Shown here piece after piece: positions 1-6,075 of a stretch of 64,000 bases of DNA. The translations under genes and the position numbers were made by a program. This DNA comes from Rhodocaloribacter litoris (GTDB lineage Bacteria; Bacteroidota; Rhodothermia; Rhodothermales; ISCAR-4553). The stretch's first letter is position 1. Each line of letters opens with the position of its first letter. The stretch spans positions 2,724,622 to 2,788,621 of the forward strand of contig NZ_CP076718.1 in assembly GCF_011682235.2 (NCBI RefSeq), written 5' to 3'. Below the pieces are notes generated by a model, which did not search any database, was not told where the DNA came from, and worked only from the letters and a program-made list of their open reading frames with translations.

Positions 1-545
1 CGCTCGACCGGCGGCTGCGGGCGCTGGTGGCGGCCGCCGGCGGGCTGGCGCTGGCCGCCGCCCCGGATGCATTCCTCGTCCTCTGGGCCAGCGCGCGCGG
101 GGTGGAGCTGGCCTGGATGCCGCTGCTGTGGGCGGTGGCGCACGGGGTGCGGAGCATCCTGGCCGGGGTGGGCGGCGAGCTGTCCGACCGCCTGGGGCGG
201 ATGCCGGTGGTGTTCACCGGCTGGGGCGCCCGGGTGGCGATGCTGGTGGCGCTGGCGCTGGCGCCGGTGTCGCCGGCCGGGGCCTGGACGCTGTTCCTGG
301 CCTATGCCGCCACGACGGCCTTCACCGAAGGCGCCGAACGGGCCCTCATCGGCGACGCCGCCGCCGAAGGGGAGAAGGCGACGGCCTTCGGCCTCTACCA
401 CATGCTGGCGGGCCTGCTGGCCCTGCCCGGCGCCCTCCTCTTCGGGGTGCTCTGGGAACGCCTGGGGATGGCCGTGGCGTTCCTCGTCTCCGCCGCCCTC
501 ACCACCCTCGCCGCCGGCACACTCCTGGCCCTCAGCCGCCGGTGA
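1..545 (+). CDS. MFS transporter, C-terminal half (5' end outside window)
   Basis: The reading frame is open from base 3 with no stop or clear start upstream, so the gene begins before the window and only about 180 C-terminal residues are visible. They form hydrophobic helices rich in Ala, Leu and Gly. A cytoplasmic loop with GGELSDRLGRMP matches motif A of the major facilitator superfamily, in the copy that follows the first helix of the second half. This suggests a 12-helix MFS permease of the inner membrane. The substrate cannot be told from this part. The frame ends with TGA immediately before an intergenic repeat array. An in-frame GTG at 27 is internal to a helix and is unlikely to be the true start. 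Confidence 0.8.
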   Translation, partial: LDRRLRALVAAAGGLALAAAPDAFLVLWASARGVELAWMPLLWAVAHGVRSILAGVGGELSDRLGRMPVVFTGWGARVAMLVALALAPVSPAGAWTLFLAYAATTAFTEGAERALIGDAAAEGEKATAFGLYHMLAGLLALPGALLFGVLWERLGMAVAFLVSAALTTLAAGTLLALSRR

Positions 546-550
546 TGCGG

Positions 551-660
551 CAACCGTTCAACCGTTCCACGTTTCAACGTTCCACGTTCCAACGTTCAAC
601 CGTTCAATAACACCCACACACCCACACACCCACACACCCACACACCCATACACCCACACA
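551..660. repeat. Intergenic word repeats and CACCCACA microsatellite
   Basis: Two low-complexity arrays fill the gap between the transporter and ruvA. Bases 551-607 are imperfect repeats of short words such as CAACGTTC, CAACCGTTC and CCACGTTC. Bases 611-660 are about six copies of an 8-base unit close to CACCCACA. The second array runs to within 5 bases of the ruvA start, so no normal ribosome binding site is visible there. The first array shares its words with the run at 1425-1447. Nothing suggests coding. Confidence 0.8.
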
Positions 661-665
661 CGGAA

Positions 666-1271
666 ATGATCACCTACGTCTCCGGCAAGCTCGTCGAGAA
701 GAAACCCACCGGGGCCGTCGTGGACGTGCACGGGCTGGGGTACCACGTGATGATCCCGACCTCGACGTACGAGGTGCTGCCCGCCCCGGGGGAGGCGGTG
801 AAGCTGCACACGCACCACTACGTCCGCGAGGACGCGGTGCAGCTCTACGGGTTTGCCACGAAGGCCGAGCGGGCCGTCTTCGAGGTGATGCTCGGCGTCT
901 CGGGTGTGGGGCCGAAGCTGGCGCTGGCGGCGCTCTCGGCCATGTCGCCGGTGGAGCTACGGGACCGGGTCGTCGAGGGCGACGCGAGCATGCTCACGCG
1001 CATCCCCGGCGTGGGCCGCAAGACGGCCGAGCGCCTGGTGGTGGAGCTGCGCGACCGCCTGGCCCGGCTCGACCTCGAAGGCGTGGGCGTCTCGCCGCTG
1101 GGGGGCGACTCGGAGGTGCTGGCCGCCGCCCGCGCCGACGCGCTGGCCGCCCTGGAGACGCTCGGCCTGAGTCGCGCCGCCGCCGAGAAGGCGCTGCGCA
1201 AGGTTCTCCGCCAGCACCCCGGCCTGCAATCGCCCGACGAGCTGGTACGCCTGGCCCTGCGCGAAAGCTGA
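666..1271 (+). CDS. ruvA: Holliday junction branch migration protein RuvA
   Basis: RuvA binds four-way DNA junctions as a tetramer and loads the RuvB hexameric motor during recombinational repair in the cytoplasm. The 201-residue length is normal. The N-terminal OB-fold domain starts MITYVSGKL and includes GLGYHVMIP. Two helix-hairpin-helix motifs follow: VSGVGPKLALAAL near residue 80 and IPGVGRKTAERLV near residue 115. The C-terminal RuvB-binding domain contains the expected run of Ala-rich helices (ALAALETLGLSRAAAEKAL). The ATG at 666 gives the family's usual N-terminus. No Shine-Dalgarno sequence is present, because a microsatellite reaches almost to the start. RuvB and RuvC are not nearby. 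The call is firm. Confidence 0.97.
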   Translation: MITYVSGKLVEKKPTGAVVDVHGLGYHVMIPTSTYEVLPAPGEAVKLHTHHYVREDAVQLYGFATKAERAVFEVMLGVSGVGPKLALAALSAMSPVELRDRVVEGDASMLTRIPGVGRKTAERLVVELRDRLARLDLEGVGVSPLGGDSEVLAAARADALAALETLGLSRAAAEKALRKVLRQHPGLQSPDELVRLALRES

Positions 1272-1281
1272 GGGGTTCGGG

Positions 1282-1447
1282 GTTGCAGATTGCGGATTGC
1301 AAATTGAAAATTGGGGTGGGCCGACGCCCTCCTCGACGTAATCTGCCATCCGAAACCTGCCATCGGCACGACACAGAATCTGCAACCTGCAATTTGCAAT
1401 TTTCCAACCCCATCCACATCGCCCCAACCTTCAACCTTCAACCTTTC
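1282..1447. repeat. Imperfect inverted repeat of TTGCAGATT/TTGCAAATTG words
   Basis: This is the non-coding gap between ruvA and the RNA methyltransferase gene. Bases 1282-1320 contain the words TTGCAGATTGC, GGATTGC and AAATTGAAAATTGG. Bases 1376-1411 contain the same words on the opposite strand (AATCTGCAACC, TGCAATTTGCAATTTTCC). Together they could form a long imperfect hairpin. Bases 1425-1447 are a direct run of CAACCTT. Word content is much more AT-rich than the surrounding genes. Confidence 0.7.
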
Positions 1448-1497
1448 TCCCTACCCTGACCGCGCCCACATCCACATATCGCTTACGGGAGGGGTGC

Positions 1498-2601
1498 GTG
1501 GCGGCGTGCCCGGGGTGTGCCCACCGGTCGATGACGGCGGCGGAGAGCGCGGCGCAGAAGACCGGCTGGCTCCGCGAGCGCCTGGCGCCGTGGGCGGATC
1601 GGCTCGCCCCGCTGGAGGCCGTGCCGGAGCCACAGCGGTGGGGCTACCGCGAGAACGTGTGCCTGTCCACCGCCTGGGTGGATGGCGTGTGGCACTTCGG
1701 CCTCCGGCGCCGGGATGAGCTGATCCCCATCCCGGACTGCCCCGTGCACGCGCCGCGCGTCCGGGCGGTGGTGCGGAGCCTGGCGCGCGTCCTGCCGCCG
1801 GGGCCGTCCTTCCCCATGGTGTACCTGGTGCAGTCGCGAGCGCAGGTGGTGCTGGTGGTCAAGGCGCGTGCGGTGGAGGCGGCGGACGCGCTGGGGTCGG
1901 TGCTGGGGGAGGCGCTGGCGGGCGCGGGCGTCGAGGGGGTGTGGCTGCACCTGAACCCCTCGGCGGGGCGGCGCGTCTTCGCCAGGCGGGCATGGCGGCT
2001 GCTCTGGGGCGTCCCCCGCTCGCGCGACGCCGACGGGCTCCTCTACGGCCCGGCGGCCTTCAGCCAGCTCCTGCCCGTGCTGCACCGCCGCGCCCTCGAC
2101 GCCGCCGAGGCGTTCCTCGCGCCGGCCCCCGGCACGGCGGTCGTAGACCTCTACTGCGGCACGGGCGCCAGCCTGGTGCGGTGGCTGCGGGCCGGGGCCG
2201 CCGCGGCCGGCGTCGAGCTGGGTGGTGAGGCGGTGGCCTGTGCCCGCGAGAACGCCCCGGACGCCCTGATCCTGCGCGGGGCCTGCGCCCAGCGCCTGCC
2301 GCAGCTCACCGCCTGGGCCGAGGGCCACACCGGCCCCCGGCGGCTCTACGCCAACCCGCCCCGCACGGGCCTCGAGCCCGAGGTGCTCCGGTGGATCGCC
2401 GGCGTCTACCGGCCCGGCCGCCTGGCCTACCTCTCGTGCAGCGCCGGCACCCTCCGCCGCGACCTCGACGCCCTCACCGGCGCCGGCTACCGCGTCGCCC
2501 GCCTCGTCCCCTACGACTTCTTCCCGCAGACCTACCACGTAGAGGTGCTGGCGCTGCTCGAAGATGTGTCTCCTTCTCGCTCACCCACTTACTCCGCGTA
2601 A
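1498..2601 (+). CDS. TrmA/RlmC/RlmD-type RNA (uracil-C5)-methyltransferase
   Basis: Predicted S-adenosylmethionine-dependent enzyme that methylates C5 of a uridine in rRNA or tRNA. Visible motifs are the SAM loop VDLYCGTG (residues 216-223), the NPPRTGL motif (286-292), the catalytic cysteine in YLSC (Cys314), and FFPQTYHVE (341-349), close to the family signature DMFPQTSHVE. Cysteines at 4, 7 and 81 (CPGC and PDCPVH) may be iron-sulfur ligands as in RlmD. The TRAM domain usual at the N-terminus is absent, so the protein is short at 367 residues. The GTG start at 1498 is chosen because GGGAGGGG lies just upstream. The stop is 2 bases before the next start, so the two genes are probably co-transcribed. 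The exact target base is unknown. Confidence 0.88.
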   Translation: MAACPGCAHRSMTAAESAAQKTGWLRERLAPWADRLAPLEAVPEPQRWGYRENVCLSTAWVDGVWHFGLRRRDELIPIPDCPVHAPRVRAVVRSLARVLPPGPSFPMVYLVQSRAQVVLVVKARAVEAADALGSVLGEALAGAGVEGVWLHLNPSAGRRVFARRAWRLLWGVPRSRDADGLLYGPAAFSQLLPVLHRRALDAAEAFLAPAPGTAVVDLYCGTGASLVRWLRAGAAAAGVELGGEAVACARENAPDALILRGACAQRLPQLTAWAEGHTGPRRLYANPPRTGLEPEVLRWIAGVYRPGRLAYLSCSAGTLRRDLDALTGAGYRVARLVPYDFFPQTYHVEVLALLEDVSPSRSPTYSA

Positions 2602-2603
2602 CC

Positions 2604-3122
2604 ATGCGACGCATCGTCTACAGCGTGGCGGCCAGCCTGGATGGCTACATCGCCGGCCCCGGCGGCGAATTCGACTGGATCCCCGACGAGCCGGCCATCG
2701 ACTGGCAGGCGTTCATGGGCCGTTTCGATGCGGTCTTGATGGGGCGCCGGACCTACGAGGTGGTGCGGGCGCAGGGGCCGCCGGGAGGGCTGCCGGCGGT
2801 AGTTTTCAGCCGTACGCTGGACCCGGAGGAGAACCCGGGCGTCACGGTGGTGGAGGCGGACGCGGCCGGCTATGTCCGTACCCTGCGCACGGAGCCGGGC
2901 AAGGACCTCTGGCTGATGGGCGGCGGCCTGTTGTTTCGCAGCCTGCTGGAGGCCGGGCTGGTCGACGCCGTGGAGGTGGGCCTGGTGCCCGTCTTGCTGG
3001 GCCGGGGGCTGCCGCTCCTGCCGGAGACCGCCACGCGCACGCGCCTGCGTCTGGCCGGCGTGCAACGGTATCCGAGCGGGCTCCTGCTGCTGGGCTACGA
3101 CGTTCGGCACGAGGGCGGCTGA
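2604..3122 (+). CDS. RibD C-terminal / dihydrofolate reductase family protein
   Basis: This 172-residue protein has the fold shared by dihydrofolate reductase and the RibD reductase domain, which binds NADPH. The N-terminus RRIVYSVAASLDGYIAG is the family's first strand and loop. LMGRRTYEV (about residues 38-46) and LWLMGGG (about 103-109) match the two nucleotide-binding segments. No deaminase domain is present, so it is not a complete RibD. Stand-alone members have varied or unknown substrates, and I assign no pathway. The ATG at 2604 gives the conserved start and lies 2 bases after the preceding gene. Confidence 0.87.
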   Translation: MRRIVYSVAASLDGYIAGPGGEFDWIPDEPAIDWQAFMGRFDAVLMGRRTYEVVRAQGPPGGLPAVVFSRTLDPEENPGVTVVEADAAGYVRTLRTEPGKDLWLMGGGLLFRSLLEAGLVDAVEVGLVPVLLGRGLPLLPETATRTRLRLAGVQRYPSGLLLLGYDVRHEGG

Positions 3123-3158
3123 AAAAGCGGCCTGTGCCCGGCACGGGGCACAGGCCGC
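3122..3158 (-). terminator. Intrinsic terminator between convergent genes
   Basis: A perfect 13-bp stem (GCGGCCTGTGCCC at 3127-3139 pairing with 3146-3158) has a 6-base loop. Read on the minus strand it is followed by TTTTT (3126-3122). It therefore terminates the minus-strand sulfurtransferase gene and may also stop the plus-strand reductase transcript. Confidence 0.9.
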
Positions 3159-3186
3159 GAGAGGAAAGGGGTGCTCCCGAAGGCCT

Positions 3187-4047
3187 TCAGGCGTGGACGG
3201 CCTCGCCGCGCTCGATGGGGGCGCCGACCAGGTTGCCCCACTCCGTCCACGAGCCGTCGTAGTTTTTCACGTCGTCGTAGCCGAGCAGGTACTTGAGCAC
3301 GAACCACGAGTGGCTGCTGCGCTCGCCGATGCGGCAGTAAGTGATGATCGGCCGGTGGCCGGTGATGCCCGCGTCGGCGTAGATGCGCCGGAGGGTGTCG
3401 GCGTCCTTGAACGTGCCGTCCTCCTCGTTGACGGCCATCGACCACGGGATGTTCGAAGCGCCGGGGATGTGGCCGCCGCGCTGGCAGGTTTCGGGCAGGC
3501 CCGGCGGTGCCAGGATCTCGCCCGTGAACTCGGCCGGGCTGCGCACGTCCACCAGCTCGGCCGCGTGTGCGGCCACCTGTTGCTGCACCTCCGGCAGGAA
3601 GGCGCGGAGCGAGAGGTCCGGCTCGCGGGCCGTGTAGTTCGTCGGCTCGATGTCGGGTACCTCGGTCGTCATCGGCCGGCCTTCCTTGAGCCACTTCTTA
3701 CGGCCGCCGTCCATGAGGCGCACGTCCCGGTGGCCGTAGATCTTCAACTGCCAGAAGGCCCAGGCGGCGAACCAGTTGTTGGCGTCGCCGTAGAGGACGA
3801 TCGTCGAATCCGGGGTGGCGCCGGAGGCGCTGAGGAGCTTCTCCATCTCCTCCTTCGAAACGATGTCCCGCCGCACGGTGTCGCAGAGCTGCGTCTTCCA
3901 GCTCCAGCCGACCGCGCCGGGGATGTGTCCCTGTTCGTAGAGGGACGTGTCGACGTTGACCTCGGCCAGCACCACGCCGGGGTCGTCCTTGTGCTCGGCG
4001 ACCCAGTCGGTGGAGACGAGGACTTCGGGGTGTGCATACTGTGCCAT
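3187..4047 (-). CDS. Thiosulfate sulfurtransferase (tandem rhodanese)
   Basis: Two rhodanese domains fill 286 residues, the normal length for thiosulfate or 3-mercaptopyruvate sulfurtransferases. The N-terminal domain is non-catalytic (about 10-125). The C-terminal domain carries the active-site loop CRIGERSS with catalytic Cys238, followed by NYDGSWTEWGN. This loop closely resembles the actinobacterial CysA thiosulfate sulfurtransferases rather than CGSGVT-type mercaptopyruvate enzymes. The protein lacks a signal peptide and should act in the cytoplasm on sulfane sulfur. The start at 4047 has AAGGAGG 8 bases upstream on the minus strand, which overrides a longer frame beginning at 4170. A strong terminator follows the gene. 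Confidence 0.93.
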   Translation of the reverse strand: MAQYAHPEVLVSTDWVAEHKDDPGVVLAEVNVDTSLYEQGHIPGAVGWSWKTQLCDTVRRDIVSKEEMEKLLSASGATPDSTIVLYGDANNWFAAWAFWQLKIYGHRDVRLMDGGRKKWLKEGRPMTTEVPDIEPTNYTAREPDLSLRAFLPEVQQQVAAHAAELVDVRSPAEFTGEILAPPGLPETCQRGGHIPGASNIPWSMAVNEEDGTFKDADTLRRIYADAGITGHRPIITYCRIGERSSHSWFVLKYLLGYDDVKNYDGSWTEWGNLVGAPIERGEAVHA

Positions 4048-4218
4048 CGCGTTGCCTCCTTGGATATGTGGGGTGATGAGCAAAACACGCCGGAAACTGC
4101 GGGGATCTCCGCGTAAGACGGGCTCCGGCGGGAAAACGTCGGGGCGACCCGGAGGAACGGCAGGCCGCACAAGCTTTCCTCTTTTTCACGAGAGAGGGGT
4201 TTTGAAGATCCGGCGTGC

Positions 4219-5094
4219 TCACGCTTTTTCCGGAACGACGTCGGACGGGACGTGGCGGAGCTTCTCGGGGTTGCGGACGACGTAGATCTGCCGGATGCGC
4301 CCGTCTTCCACATGGAAGGTGAGGACGTTCTCCACGGCGCCCCTGCGCGTCACGAGGAACCCCGGCTGTCCGTTGACCCGGATCGGGTGGACCCGGACGT
4401 CGGGGCCGGCTTTGCGGGCGAGGTTCAGGAAGAAGCGGGCGATGCGGAGTGCGGAGCGGACGGGTTTCAGGGCGGCCGTCACCTTCCCGCCGCCGTCGGT
4501 GTAGAGCACGGCATCCTCGGCCAGCAGATCGAGCAGGCCGTCGAGGTCGCCGTCCTGCACGGCCCGGGCGAAGCGGTCGGCCAGGCGGGCCTGGTCCGGG
4601 GGTGCGGTGTCGAAGCGGGGACGCCCGGCGCGCACGCGGCGCCGCGCCCGGTGGGCGATCTGCCGGCAGTTCACGGCCGTCTTGCCGACCAGCTCCGCCA
4701 CCTCGGCGAAATCGTAGCCGAAGACGTCGTGCAGCAGAAAGACGGCCCGCTCGACGGGCGTGAGGCGCTCGAGCAGCAGCAGGAAGGCCATCGAGAGGGT
4801 GTCGGCCCGTTCGACCCCGGCGTCGGGCGGGGGGTGGTCCGAGGCAAGCAGCGGTTCGGGCAGCCAGGGGCCCACGTAGGTCTCGCGCTGCACCCGCGCC
4901 GAGCGCAGCTGGTCGATGCACAGGCGGGTGACGACGGTGGTGAGGAAGGCCCGGGGGATCGTCACCTCACCCGCCCGTTGCCATCGGAGAAAAGCCTCCT
5001 GCACGACGTCTTCGGCGTCGGCCACGCTGCCGAGCATCCGGTAGGCGAGGCCGAAGAGGTAGGGGCGGTGTTGTTCGAACGTTTCGTGGGTCAT
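4219..5094 (-). CDS. ECF41-family (SigJ-like) RNA polymerase sigma factor
   Basis: Extracytoplasmic-function sigma factor of 291 residues. Region 2 is at about 5-70 (LAYRMLGSVADAEDVVQEAF) and region 4 at about 105-155. A C-terminal SnoaL-like extension of about 120 residues follows. Three ECF41 signatures are present: WLPEP in the linker (77-81), DGGGK (200-204) and NPEKL (275-279). In ECF41 factors this fused extension tunes activity in place of a membrane anti-sigma factor. The gene lies 20 bases downstream of an AhpD-like gene, the usual ECF41 partner, and a matching promoter sits upstream of that gene (5745-5771). The inducing signal is unknown for this group. Confidence 0.95.
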   Translation of the reverse strand: MTHETFEQHRPYLFGLAYRMLGSVADAEDVVQEAFLRWQRAGEVTIPRAFLTTVVTRLCIDQLRSARVQRETYVGPWLPEPLLASDHPPPDAGVERADTLSMAFLLLLERLTPVERAVFLLHDVFGYDFAEVAELVGKTAVNCRQIAHRARRRVRAGRPRFDTAPPDQARLADRFARAVQDGDLDGLLDLLAEDAVLYTDGGGKVTAALKPVRSALRIARFFLNLARKAGPDVRVHPIRVNGQPGFLVTRRGAVENVLTFHVEDGRIRQIYVVRNPEKLRHVPSDVVPEKA

Positions 5095-5114
5095 GGAGCG
5101 TTCCGGGAAGCGGG

Positions 5115-5684
5115 TCAGGCGGTCGGTACGGCCGGCCGGACCTGCCCGTTCCGGGCCGGCGCCGTTCCTTCCAGGTTGAGGTCGGGGAGGCGGCAGGCGG
5201 TGTCGTAGCCCAGGGCGCGTTTGATCACGGGATAGACGCCCCCGGCCGCCAGCGCGTAGCCGAGCTCGATGAGCCCCTCATTGCCGTAGCGGCTCCTGAG
5301 GCGCTCCCGGTGCGGGTCGGGGGCGTCGTCCCGGTGGATGACGGCGCGGGCGAAGGCGAAGGGTTCGGCGAGCACGGTGGGCAGCGCCTCGGGGCGGTTT
5401 TCGAGGATCGACCGAACGTGCTCCGGTGCGATGCCGGCCTGCCGGGCCTGGTTCACGGCGATCTGCACGCAGTCGCCGCAGTCCGCCGCATGGGCGGAGA
5501 CCAGGTGCGCCACGGCGTACACGTTCGGCGGCAGCACGCGCCGGCGCCGGGCCATGGGCATGAAGGCCGCGAAAGCCAGGAAGGCCGGCAGCGACGTGTC
5601 CGCAATGAACTTCAGATAATCCATCGAGGCGCCGAGCCTTTCGGCTTCGGCCTCGAGACGGCGATGAATCCAGCGACGAAGCAT
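5115..5684 (-). CDS. AhpD-like / carboxymuconolactone decarboxylase-family protein
   Basis: Alpha-helical protein of 189 residues in the AhpD/CMD superfamily. The redox pair is CGDC (Cys69 and Cys72) with a nearby His65, as in peroxidase-associated AhpD-like proteins. The start at 5684 has GAGGAGA a few bases upstream on the minus strand, and a longer frame reaching 5981 is rejected. It is the first gene of a two-gene operon with the ECF41 sigma factor. ECF41 loci typically carry such a carboxymuconolactone decarboxylase, an oxidoreductase or an epimerase. The physiological substrate is unknown, and a role in thiol or peroxide chemistry is inference from the CxxC motif. Confidence 0.88.
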   Translation of the reverse strand: MLRRWIHRRLEAEAERLGASMDYLKFIADTSLPAFLAFAAFMPMARRRRVLPPNVYAVAHLVSAHAADCGDCVQIAVNQARQAGIAPEHVRSILENRPEALPTVLAEPFAFARAVIHRDDAPDPHRERLRSRYGNEGLIELGYALAAGGVYPVIKRALGYDTACRLPDLNLEGTAPARNGQVRPAVPTA

Positions 5685-5744
5685 GTTCTCCTCGGACGTC
5701 TGGTTGTCTGAAAACGCAAGGCCCGGGTGAGCCTGCCCCGAAAA

Positions 5745-5771
5745 GACGGGCGAACCCCCGCCGGTGTGACA
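5745..5771 (-). promoter_or_regulatory. ECF41-type autoregulated promoter
   Basis: On the minus strand, TGTCACA (5771-5765) is followed by exactly 16 bases and then CGTC (5748-5745). This matches the published ECF41 consensus TGTCACA-N15/16-CGTC. It lies about 60 bases upstream of the AhpD-like gene start, which is where the promoter of the operon containing the sigma factor should be. Confidence 0.85.
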
Positions 5772-6041
5772 GGCGTCTCCCGGTTTCGACCGATCACGCT
5801 CGCGCTGCGCGCACGCCCGTCCCATGATGCCGGGGTCGCCGGGCCTCCGGCCGGAAAAAACGCACCCGGGGTTGCGCCCGACCGGCCTGTGTCGTTGATT
5901 GCCGTGGATGGGATGAGCCTGGCCGGATGCGGGCATCTTTCTTGTGGCAAAAGAAGGCAGGCCGGCCGGACCGCGAAACATCGCGTTTTGACCGACGAAG
6001 ACACCAGGGAATGTGGGGAGCGGGCGGGCGGGTGCCCCGAC

Positions 6042-6061
6042 CTGTACACGGTGCTGTACAC
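6042..6061. promoter_or_regulatory. Paired CTGTACAC operator-like repeat before the kinase gene
   Basis: CTGTACAC occurs at 6042-6049 and again at 6054-6061, 12 bases apart. Each copy contains the palindrome TGTACA. The pair ends 14 bases before the kinase start codon and could bind a dimeric regulator on one DNA face. No regulator can be named. The rest of the 391-base divergent gap (5685-6075) holds the ECF41 promoter and nothing else I can identify. Confidence 0.4.
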
Positions 6062-6075
6062 TGGCCTGAGCAGCG

